Shown: positions 40,996-49,449 of the stretch, piece after piece
Layout of the letters: every line of letters starts with the position of its first letter
Position numbering within the stretch: the stretch's first letter is position 1
Notes under the pieces: generated by a model
Told to the model about the DNA's origin: nothing
Databases searched by the model: none
The model's input: only the letters and a program-made list of their open reading frames with translations
Translations under genes and position numbers: made by a program
Origin: Thalassobius sp047123305
GTDB lineage: Bacteria > Pseudomonadota > Alphaproteobacteria > Rhodobacterales > Rhodobacteraceae
DNA: 64,000 nt
Assembly (NCBI RefSeq): GCF_047123305.1
Contig: NZ_CP138918.1
Span: 1,302,001-1,366,000 of the forward strand
Direction: 5' to 3'

Positions 40996-43035
40996 ATGCC
41001 AAGCGCTGCCACGCTTCTGAGCGATTACTTCGGCTTCGACGCCTTCCGCCCCGGGCAGGAAGAGGTTGTTGAAGCTGTTGCCAATGGACAGAACACACTG
41101 GCCATTATGCCCACCGGTGGGGGCAAATCTCTGTGTTTCCAACTGCCTGCCCTGATGCGCGACGGCGTTACGGTGGTGATCTCTCCGCTGATTGCTTTGA
41201 TGCGCGATCAGGTGCGGGGCCTGCGCGAAGCGGGGATTGAGGCTGGGGCGCTGACCTCTGGCAACACCCAGGAAGAGACCGATCAGGTCTGGGAAGCGCT
41301 GGAAGATGGGCGGTTGAAGCTGCTCTATATCGCGCCGGAACGGCTGAGTGCTGGGTCCGCGTTGGGGATGTTGCGGCGGATCAACGTCAATCTGATCGCC
41401 GTGGATGAGGCGCATTGCGTCAGCCAATGGGGGCATGACTTCCGCCCTGATTACCTGCGCATTGGCGAATTGCGCCGCACGCTGGATGTGCCTTTGGCGG
41501 CGTTCACCGCCACCGCAGACGCCGAAACCCAGGCCGAGATCGTCACCCGTCTGTTTGACGGCGAACAGCCCGCCACCTTCCTGCGCGGCTTTGACCGGCC
41601 CAACATTCATCTGGCCTTTGCCGCCAAGAACAACCCGCGCACCCAGATCCTGAACTTTGCCGCCGCCCGCAAAGGCCAGTCCGGTATCGTCTATTGTGGC
41701 ACCCGCTCAAAGACCGAAAAACTGGCAGCCGCACTGCGTGAAAAGGGCCATGCAGCGGCGCATTACCACGGTGGGATGGAAGCTGAGGATCGCCGCATCA
41801 CCGAGGTCCGTTTCCAGAAAGAGGACGGGCTGATCGTGGTGGCCACCGTGGCCTTTGGCATGGGCGTGGACAAACCCGACATCCGCTGGGTCGCCCATGC
41901 GGATCTGCCGAAATCTATTGAAGCCTATTATCAGGAAATTGGCCGTGCGGGCCGCGCTGGTGGGCCAGCGGAAACGCTGACGCTGTTTGGCCCCGATGAC
42001 ATCCGTCTGCGCCGCAATCAGATTGACGAAGGCCTTGCCCCGCCTGAACGTCGGATGGCCGATCACGCACGGCTGAACGCACTGCTGGGTCTGGCCGAGG
42101 CTTTGGAATGTCGGCGCAAGAACCTGCTGGGGTATTTCGGTGAGATCGAAGTGACCTGCGGCAAATGCGATCTGTGTGATAGCCCGCCAGAGCTGTTTGA
42201 CGGCACCCAACCGGTGCGTATGGCGCTCTCGGCGATTCTGCGCACAGAGGAATGGTATGGCTCTGGCCATCTGATTGAGATCCTGCTGGGCAACAGCAAT
42301 GACCGGATTCGCGCCCGGGGGCATGATGACCTGCCCACCTTTGGGGTGGGCAAGGCCTATACGCGGCCGCAATGGCAGGCGATTTTCCGGCAGATGATGG
42401 GGCATGATCTGATCCGCCCTGATCCTGAACGTCACGGTGCCCTGCGGATGACAGACACGGCGCTGCCGATCCTGCGCGATCAGGAAAAGATCACTCTGCG
42501 CAAGGACAGCATCACCTCAGCCAAACGCCGCCCCGCGGTAAAAGCGCTGGTCAGCGAAGAGGATGCGCCGCTGCTGTCCGCGCTGAAGGCCAAACGCCGC
42601 GCGCTGGCTGAGGCCGGCAACGTGCCGCCCTATGTGATCTTCAACGACCGTACCCTGATCGAAATGGCCGAGACCCGCCCGACGAACTTGGACGGTATGG
42701 CGCGGATCAATGGCGTGGGCGCCAAAAAGCTGGAACGCTATGGTGCTGATTTTCTTGCGATTATCACCGGTGCCGTCGAAGAGGTGCATCCACAACGGCG
42801 CAAGCTGGCGGGTCGCGAGGCCGGGTCGCTGTATGACCGCCTGTTGGAAGTGCAGGCCGATCTGAGCCGCGGACCGCAGGGATTGGACAAGCCGCTAAGC
42901 TGCTCTGCGTCGCTATTGGCCAAGGTTGCCCAGATGAAGCCGCAGGACTCCGGCGCGATGGAGCGGTTGCTGGGCGACAAACGTGCCGAAAGATTTGCAG
43001 CGGCTTTTCTGGACGTGGTGCTTGAAGCTGGTTAG
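40996..43035 (+). CDS. recQ: ATP-dependent DNA helicase RecQ
   Basis: A 679-residue 3'-5' helicase for recombination and fork repair. Seen are the Q-motif region FGFDAFRPGQEE, Walker A MPTGGGKSLCFQLPA, the DEAH-type box AVDEAHCVSQWGHDFRPDY, motif III AFTATAD, motif V VATVAFGMGVDKPDI and motif VI YYQEIGRAGRAGGPAE. The zinc-binding RQC region has CGKCDLCD, and a HRDC domain lies near residues 530-600 (NVPPYVIFNDRTLIEMA). The ATG at 40996 is preferred over a TTG at 40984. Confidence 0.97.
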   Translation: MPSAATLLSDYFGFDAFRPGQEEVVEAVANGQNTLAIMPTGGGKSLCFQLPALMRDGVTVVISPLIALMRDQVRGLREAGIEAGALTSGNTQEETDQVWEALEDGRLKLLYIAPERLSAGSALGMLRRINVNLIAVDEAHCVSQWGHDFRPDYLRIGELRRTLDVPLAAFTATADAETQAEIVTRLFDGEQPATFLRGFDRPNIHLAFAAKNNPRTQILNFAAARKGQSGIVYCGTRSKTEKLAAALREKGHAAAHYHGGMEAEDRRITEVRFQKEDGLIVVATVAFGMGVDKPDIRWVAHADLPKSIEAYYQEIGRAGRAGGPAETLTLFGPDDIRLRRNQIDEGLAPPERRMADHARLNALLGLAEALECRRKNLLGYFGEIEVTCGKCDLCDSPPELFDGTQPVRMALSAILRTEEWYGSGHLIEILLGNSNDRIRARGHDDLPTFGVGKAYTRPQWQAIFRQMMGHDLIRPDPERHGALRMTDTALPILRDQEKITLRKDSITSAKRRPAVKALVSEEDAPLLSALKAKRRALAEAGNVPPYVIFNDRTLIEMAETRPTNLDGMARINGVGAKKLERYGADFLAIITGAVEEVHPQRRKLAGREAGSLYDRLLEVQADLSRGPQGLDKPLSCSASLLAKVAQMKPQDSGAMERLLGDKRAERFAAAFLDVVLEAG

Positions 43036-43047
43036 AACGATTCTAAC
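43031..43047. promoter_or_regulatory. Candidate Irr box (iron control element) upstream of yaaA
   Basis: GTTAGAA-CGA-TTCTAAC is a perfect palindrome with 7-bp arms. Its core TTAGAA-N3-TTCTAA equals the published Irr-box consensus of alphaproteobacteria. It overlaps the recQ stop and ends 42 bases before the yaaA start codon. Confidence 0.7.
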
Positions 43048-43089
43048 TAAGAAGCCAAGCTGCCCCAGACCTGAGGATACCAGAGCATC

Positions 43090-43866
43090 ATGCTGATCAC
43101 CGTTTCGCCTGCCAAAAAGATGGATATGACCCCGGTTGAGGGCATCAAGACCACCGAAATGCGGTTTCCTGAACGGGCTGCAGAACTGGCAGAGGTGGCG
43201 CGGAACTTGTCGGTTGCTGACCTCATGAAGCTGATGAAAATTTCCGAAGCTCTGGGCAAGTTGAACGCCGAACGCTTTGCCAACTACGGCTCGCAGGAAA
43301 CCAAGGCGGCAGCACTGGCGTTCGCAGGGGATACCTATCAGGGGCTGGAGGCCGCATCGCTCGACGCCGACGAACTGGGCTGGGCGCAGGATCACTTCTG
43401 CATTCTCTCCGGTCTTTACGGGCTGCTGCGGCCGCTGGATGCGATCGAACCTTATCGTTTGGAAATGGGCAGCCGTCTGAAAACCCCACGTGGCAAGAAC
43501 CTTTATGAATACTGGGGCAGCGACATTTCCGAGGCATTGAATACACAGGCCGAGGGGATTGGAACCAACACACTGATCAACTGTGCCAGCCAGGAATATT
43601 TCGGCGCGGTGGACCTGAAAGCGCTGAAACCGCAGGTGATCACACCAGTCTTCATGGAAGAGAAGGCGGGCGTGGCCAAGATCGTCAGTTTCTACGCCAA
43701 GCGGGCGCGCGGATCGATGGCGCGGTTCATCATTCAGAACCGTCTGGTCGACCCCGAAGCGATTAAAGATTTCGATCTGGGCGGCTACAAGTTCCAGCCC
43801 GCGATGACCGAAGGCAATGCCTGGGTTTTCTTGCGTGATGAGGCTGCGCAAGCCAAAGCGGCGTAA
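43090..43866 (+). CDS. yaaA: Peroxide-stress protein YaaA
   Basis: A 258-residue member of the DUF328/YaaA family, which lowers free iron and protects DNA from peroxide in E. coli and binds DNA through a helix-hairpin-helix-like element. Marks are MLITVSPAKKMD, LMKISEALGKLNAERFANY, FCILSGLYGLLRPLD, YRLEMGSRLKTPRGKNLYEY and FYAKRARGSMARFIIQ. It follows recQ by 54 bases, but an Irr-like palindrome in the gap suggests its own iron-responsive promoter. Confidence 0.96.
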   Translation: MLITVSPAKKMDMTPVEGIKTTEMRFPERAAELAEVARNLSVADLMKLMKISEALGKLNAERFANYGSQETKAAALAFAGDTYQGLEAASLDADELGWAQDHFCILSGLYGLLRPLDAIEPYRLEMGSRLKTPRGKNLYEYWGSDISEALNTQAEGIGTNTLINCASQEYFGAVDLKALKPQVITPVFMEEKAGVAKIVSFYAKRARGSMARFIIQNRLVDPEAIKDFDLGGYKFQPAMTEGNAWVFLRDEAAQAKAA

Positions 43867-43970
43867 CGCCAGGACCCTCTGAATCCACTCCAGACCTCCG
43901 GAAACCCTCACCTTGCCGATTCGGGGCGGGCCGTGTCAGCATGGGGCATTGGATTTGAGGAGGCTTTTTG

Positions 43971-46900
43971 ATGAAACCCATTCTCGTCGCGTTGGCCAGC
44001 GCGTTGATGCTGGCGTCGCCCGTTGTTGCACCGAACCCTGCCAGCGCGGACAGCGCCGTGCCAGAGCGACGGTTGATCCTGTCACGCGATGTGGATTTCT
44101 ACGGGTCGGATCTGCAAGCGCTGTTTGACACCAACTATGGTGCCTGCGAACGGCTGTGCTTGAATGATCCCTCGTGTAAAGCTTTCACCTACAACGAAAA
44201 ATCCAACGCCTGTTTCCCGAAGTCCAATATCAGCGACCGCCAGCCCTATGAAGGCGCCTGGTCCGGCGAATTTGTCACCAACCCCTCGGATCTGCACGCC
44301 AATGCAGCCGAACGGGCTGCGGCTGCAGCCGAGTTTATGGGTCCCGGCGACCTCAGTTCGATCCGCGCACAGGCTCAGAAGATCGGCTGGACCCATCCGG
44401 CGGGGCATTATCAGGTCGAGAACCTGCTGTCCTCGGCCGCGTCACGTCGCAGCGCGGAGGATTGGGTAAACGCGATGCGTTGGATGGGGGCGGCCGTCTC
44501 GCATACCGATGCTGCGGATCAATGGGTGGAATACGGCCGTTTGTCCCTGCTGGCCGCTGGGGTGAAATCCGACACCCGCACTCGCTATCAAAAACGGGCT
44601 GAACAGGCGGCAATGAACGGTTATCTGCGCGCCAACAGTCCGGCGCTGCAGGCGCAGGCGCTGATGCTGATGGCCGAAGCATTTGAGACCCGCAACCGTG
44701 GACGGGATATGATCCCAGCGCTGCGTCTGGCCAGCGCGTTACAGCCAAATTGGTCCGAGATCGACGACCGGCTTGAAGATGCGATTGGCAAATATGGTTT
44801 CCGCATCACCGAACATGACGTCGAAAGTGACAGTCTCTCCCCCCGTTTCTGCGCCCAGTTCTCGGAGCCTCTGGTGAAAACCGGTGTAGACTACGCACCC
44901 TTTGTCAAACTGCCGGAACCGGGTCTGGCGGTTGTGGCATCTGGCAACCGTCTGTGCGTTGAGGGCTTGACCCACGGCGAGCGCTATGCGCTGACATTCC
45001 GCGCAGGTCTGCCTGCGGCAAATGGTGAAACGATGGCAAAGGATGTCACGCTCAGCCAATACGTACGTGACCGGTCCGCCTCAGCCCGTTTTCCGGGCCG
45101 CGCCTATGTGCTGCCGAAAACACCAGATGCCGGCCTGCCGATTGAAACGGTCAACCTGGACCGGTTGGATCTGAAACTCAGCCGTGTCAGTGACCGCAAC
45201 CTGCTGCGTGCCATCACCGACGGCTATTTTGGTCGCCCTCTGTCCTATTGGGAAACGCAGGATTTCAGCGGCTCGATTTCCGAGGTGGTCTGGGAAGGCG
45301 AAGGCGAGGTCCGCAATGAGCTGAACCGCGACATGACCACCCGCTTGCCGATGGGCGATCTGATCGCTGACCTGCCCGCTGGGGTCTATGTTTTGCAGGC
45401 TCAGGTGCCTGGCGCCGATCCCTACGATGAACCGGATGCGATGCAGTGGTTTGTGTTGTCCGATCTGGGAGTAACCACTCTTGGCGGCACCGATGGGCTG
45501 CATGTCTTTGCCCGCTCGCTGGCAACAGCGGAGGTGCTGAGCGGGGTTGAGGCGACGTTGATTTCACGCTCCAACCGGGTGCTGGGCAAGGTGCAGCTGG
45601 ATGGGGACGGCCACGGCGTGTTTGATGCTGGGCTGACGCTGGGCACCGGCGGCGCGGCGCCCGCGCTCTTGGTGGTTGAACGGGGCGAAGAGGATGTGAC
45701 CTTCTTGTCGCTGAAAGATGCTGCGTTTGACCTGTCGGACCGTGGGGTTGAGGGCCGCGCGCCCAGTCCGGCGATTGATGTGTTCCTGACCACCGACCGC
45801 GGCGCCTATCGCGCCGGTGAGGTGATCCATGCCACGGCGCTGACCCGTGATGCGGTGGCCCATGCGCAGGAAGGTCTGCCTGTCACTGCAATCCTGACCC
45901 GTCCTGATGGGGTTGAACATACCCGCTCTCTGTCCCAAGGGGCCGTGGCGGGGGGGCATGTCTTTGCCCTACCGCTTAGCCCGACGGTGCCACGTGGCAG
46001 CTGGCGCCTGGACATCAAGGCGGATCTGGATGCGCCCGCGCTCGCCAGCACCAGTGTGCTGGTGGAGGATTTTCTGCCGGAACGCATTGATTTTGACTTG
46101 TCCCTGCCGACTGGTCAGATCCGACCGGGTGACAGCCCGCCGATGACGGTAGACGCCCGCTATCTGTTTGGCGCACCTGCTGCAGGGCTGACACCCCAAG
46201 GCACGGTAATCCTGCGCGAGGCGCAGGGGATCGAGGGCTATCCGGGGTATCGTTTTGGTCGCTATGACAACCGTTTCTCACCGCGGACCGAATTCTTTGG
46301 CGGTGCCGACACGGACGAAGCCGGGCGCTCAATCGTGCCGCTGAACCTGCCCGAGGCCGAGGGTGCTGACCGGCCCCTGCGGGCTGAGGTCATTGTCTCC
46401 ATGGCCGAGGGATCAGGTCGTCCGGTGGAACGGCGTCTGACCCGCGACCTGGCCCCTGCCGGTCCGGTGATTGGCATCAAACAGATGTTTGACGGCGTTG
46501 TGCCCGAAGGCACCGAAGCCACCCTGCAGGTCATCGCGTTGGGCGCGGATCTGCAACCTATTGCCATGCCTGTGCGCTGGACGGTGAACCGCGTGACCCG
46601 CCGCTACCAGTGGTATCAGCAATGGGGCAGCTGGGAGTGGGAGCCAATCACCACCCGCAAAGCTGTAGCCTCAGGTCTGGGTCAGCTGGGGGATACCCCG
46701 CTGGAGGTCACAGCCCCGGTAGAGTGGGGCAATTACGAACTGGTGATCGAAAACGCAGATGGGGAACACCTCTCGGCCTCCTCCAGTTTCTATGCCGGTT
46801 GGTATGCACCAGTCGACACCTCCAAAACGCCCGACACGCTGGAGCTGTCGCTTGATAAAGAGGCCTATCGGCCCGGTGAAACGGCCAAGCTGCGTTTGGT

Positions 46901-49427
46901 GCCACGGGCGGCCGGCAAGGCATTGGTGACTGTGATGTCGAACCGCGTGATTGCAATGCAGGCGGTGGATGTGGTCGCAGGCGAAAACCTGATCGACGTG
47001 CCGGTGACCGATGAGTGGGGCGCCGGGGCCTATGTCACGGCGCAAGTGATCCGCCCGATGGATGTGGCCGCAGGCCGCAATCCTGCGCGGGCCCTGGGGC
47101 TCAGCTATGCGCAGGTGAATCCCGGTGAAAAACAGCTCAGCGTTTCCATCGATACACCGGCCGAGGCTGACCCCCGTGGCACCCTGAGTGCTGCCGTTGT
47201 GGTGGAAGGTGTAAAGGCAGGGGAAACCGCTTACGTCTCCGTCGCGGCGGTGGACGTGGGGATCCTCAACATCACCGGTTTTGACAGTCCGGACCCCTCT
47301 GCGCACTACTTTGGCCAGCGGCGTTTGGGGGTTGAGATCCGTGACCTCTATGGCCGTCTGATCAACGGTATAAACGGGGCGATGGGGCAGGTGCGCTCTG
47401 GCGGGGATGCCAGCAGCAGCAACAGTTTCCAATCGCCGCCCCCGACCGAGGAGCTGGTGGCCTATTTCACTGGACCGGCCACTGTAGGGCCCGATGGGCG
47501 CGCCGCGGTCAGTTTTGACCTGCCCGCCTTTAACGGCACCGTGCGACTGATGGCGGTGGCTTGGTCGAAAACCGGCGTAGGACAGGCCGAAGCGGATGTG
47601 TTGGTGCGCGATCCTGTGGTGGTCACGGCCAGCTTGCCGCGGTTCCTTGCCCCCGGTGACCAGTCGCGATTGCTGCTGGAGATTGTCCATGCCAACGGTC
47701 CGACTGGACGGATGGGGCTGGATGTGACGGCCACAGGCCTTGTGCTGGACAGTTCGGCGGTGCCTTCGGGGATCACGCTGGCAGCGCAGCAGAAACAGAC
47801 CCTGCGTCTGCCGGTGACAGCCACAGACGTGGGCGATCACAGCCTGCGGGTGGCCCTGACCACACCGGATGGCCGCCAATTGGTGAAGGAGCTGACGCTG
47901 GGCGTGCGCAACAACGATCCTGCAACCTCGCTGACGCAGCGGTTTGAACTGGCGGCGGGTCAGACCTTTACCTTGGACAGCAACGTCTTTGCCGACCTGC
48001 GGCCCGGATCTGGCTCTGCCGTGATCTCGGCGGGTCCGCTGGCGAAACTCAACGCGCCAGCGCTACTGGCACAGCTGGACCGCTACCCCTATGGCTGCAC
48101 GGAACAGGTGACCAGTCAGGCCATGCCGCTGCTCTATCTGAGCGCGGTGAATGAGGCGCTTGGGCTGGGCGGTCGGGACCGGATTGAACTGCGGGTTTCG
48201 CAAGCGGTCGAGAAGGTCCTGACCCGCCAAAGCCGAAATGGCGCCTTTGGTCTGTGGTATCCCGACAGTGGCGACTTGTGGCTGGATGCCTATGTCAGCG
48301 ACTTCCTGAGCCGCGCCCGCTCTGAAGGCTATGCGGTGCCGGATCTGGCCTTCCGCATGGCGATCGACAACCTGCGCAATCGGGTGAACTATGCCTCCGA
48401 CTTTGACGAAGGGGGGGAGGAACTGGCCTATGCGCTGATGGTTCTGGCCCGTGAAGGCGCGGCCTCAATGGGGGATCTACGATACTATGCGGATGTCAAA
48501 GGGGGGGCGTTCACCACACCCCTTGGGGCGGCACAACTGGGTGCGGCTTTGGCGCAATATGGCGATCAGACCCGTGCGGATGGGATGTTTGCCCGCGCCG
48601 CCACTCTGATCCGCGCTGAAAACGGTGCCGAGCGCAACATCTGGCGTGTGGACTATGGCACCCGCCTGCGCGACAGCGCCGCGGTTCTGGCGCTGGCGGT
48701 AGAGGCTGGCAGCAATGCGGTGGATCGTGACGCGCTGATCCGGCGGGTTTCGGCCCCCGGACGGGATCTGTCGACGCAAGAGTCGGTCTGGTCTCTGCTG
48801 GCCGCCAAAGCGCTGGTCAAAGATCCCTCGCTCAGCGGTTTGACGCTGAACGGGGCCACTGTGGACGGACCGTTTGTGCGCATGTTGCAGGATCAGCTGG
48901 GCGTGGCGCCAATGGCGGTGACCAACACGACAGCTGTGCCGACCCAGATCACCCTGACCACCACCGGTGTGCCTGATGGACCAACAGAGCCACAGGGCTA
49001 CGGCTACCGTTTGGAGCGTAGTTACTTCACCACAGAGGGCGATCCGGTGGATCTGGGCAACATCCGCACCGGTGATCGTTTGGTCACGGTGCTGACAGTC
49101 TATCCCGCGGAAAAAGGCGGGGCGCGCCTGATGGTCAATGATCCGTTGCCTGCCGGATTGGAGATCGACAACCCGAACCTGCTGCGGCAGGGGGATATCC
49201 GTGCACTGGACTGGCTGGACCCGATCGAAGGGCAATTCAGCGAGTTCCGCGCCGATCGTTTCCTGACCGCTGTGGACTGGTCGTCGAGTAACTCGTTCCA
49301 GCTGGCCTATATCGTCCGCGCCATTTCGCCGGGTGTTTTCCACCATCCAGCCGCGGTGGTCGAGGATATGTATCGGCCGCAATACCGCGCCAATACCGCC
49401 TCTGGTGAGGTGAGGATTGCGGAGTAA
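43971..49427 (+). CDS. Bacterial alpha-2-macroglobulin with N-terminal PAN domain
   Basis: A 1818-residue periplasmic protease trap. It begins with a Sec signal without lipobox (MKPILVALASALMLASPVVA), so unlike E. coli YfhM it is not lipidated. Residues about 40-100 form a PAN/apple domain with paired cysteines (YGACERLCLNDPSCKAF, NACFPKS). Macroglobulin domains follow, including DRGAYRAGEVIHATALTRD near 610 and the AYFTGPATVGPDGRAAVSFD segment near 1165. The thioester motif is GCTEQ near residue 1376, which would bond covalently to attacking proteases. The ATG at 43971 follows GAGGAGG. pbpC follows by 22 bases, the usual pairing. Confidence 0.94.
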   Translation: MKPILVALASALMLASPVVAPNPASADSAVPERRLILSRDVDFYGSDLQALFDTNYGACERLCLNDPSCKAFTYNEKSNACFPKSNISDRQPYEGAWSGEFVTNPSDLHANAAERAAAAAEFMGPGDLSSIRAQAQKIGWTHPAGHYQVENLLSSAASRRSAEDWVNAMRWMGAAVSHTDAADQWVEYGRLSLLAAGVKSDTRTRYQKRAEQAAMNGYLRANSPALQAQALMLMAEAFETRNRGRDMIPALRLASALQPNWSEIDDRLEDAIGKYGFRITEHDVESDSLSPRFCAQFSEPLVKTGVDYAPFVKLPEPGLAVVASGNRLCVEGLTHGERYALTFRAGLPAANGETMAKDVTLSQYVRDRSASARFPGRAYVLPKTPDAGLPIETVNLDRLDLKLSRVSDRNLLRAITDGYFGRPLSYWETQDFSGSISEVVWEGEGEVRNELNRDMTTRLPMGDLIADLPAGVYVLQAQVPGADPYDEPDAMQWFVLSDLGVTTLGGTDGLHVFARSLATAEVLSGVEATLISRSNRVLGKVQLDGDGHGVFDAGLTLGTGGAAPALLVVERGEEDVTFLSLKDAAFDLSDRGVEGRAPSPAIDVFLTTDRGAYRAGEVIHATALTRDAVAHAQEGLPVTAILTRPDGVEHTRSLSQGAVAGGHVFALPLSPTVPRGSWRLDIKADLDAPALASTSVLVEDFLPERIDFDLSLPTGQIRPGDSPPMTVDARYLFGAPAAGLTPQGTVILREAQGIEGYPGYRFGRYDNRFSPRTEFFGGADTDEAGRSIVPLNLPEAEGADRPLRAEVIVSMAEGSGRPVERRLTRDLAPAGPVIGIKQMFDGVVPEGTEATLQVIALGADLQPIAMPVRWTVNRVTRRYQWYQQWGSWEWEPITTRKAVASGLGQLGDTPLEVTAPVEWGNYELVIENADGEHLSASSSFYAGWYAPVDTSKTPDTLELSLDKEAYRPGETAKLRLVPRAAGKALVTVMSNRVIAMQAVDVVAGENLIDVPVTDEWGAGAYVTAQVIRPMDVAAGRNPARALGLSYAQVNPGEKQLSVSIDTPAEADPRGTLSAAVVVEGVKAGETAYVSVAAVDVGILNITGFDSPDPSAHYFGQRRLGVEIRDLYGRLINGINGAMGQVRSGGDASSSNSFQSPPPTEELVAYFTGPATVGPDGRAAVSFDLPAFNGTVRLMAVAWSKTGVGQAEADVLVRDPVVVTASLPRFLAPGDQSRLLLEIVHANGPTGRMGLDVTATGLVLDSSAVPSGITLAAQQKQTLRLPVTATDVGDHSLRVALTTPDGRQLVKELTLGVRNNDPATSLTQRFELAAGQTFTLDSNVFADLRPGSGSAVISAGPLAKLNAPALLAQLDRYPYGCTEQVTSQAMPLLYLSAVNEALGLGGRDRIELRVSQAVEKVLTRQSRNGAFGLWYPDSGDLWLDAYVSDFLSRARSEGYAVPDLAFRMAIDNLRNRVNYASDFDEGGEELAYALMVLAREGAASMGDLRYYADVKGGAFTTPLGAAQLGAALAQYGDQTRADGMFARAATLIRAENGAERNIWRVDYGTRLRDSAAVLALAVEAGSNAVDRDALIRRVSAPGRDLSTQESVWSLLAAKALVKDPSLSGLTLNGATVDGPFVRMLQDQLGVAPMAVTNTTAVPTQITLTTTGVPDGPTEPQGYGYRLERSYFTTEGDPVDLGNIRTGDRLVTVLTVYPAEKGGARLMVNDPLPAGLEIDNPNLLRQGDIRALDWLDPIEGQFSEFRADRFLTAVDWSSSNSFQLAYIVRAISPGVFHHPAAVVEDMYRPQYRANTASGEVRIAE

Positions 49428-49449
49428 CCCGTTGCGGAAGGCCCCCTGA

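Noticed and set aside
46671..47879. A 402-codon open frame on the minus strand inside the macroglobulin gene
   Set aside because: It is antisense to conserved macroglobulin domains and low in hydrophobic residues; it has no ribosome-binding site or motif.
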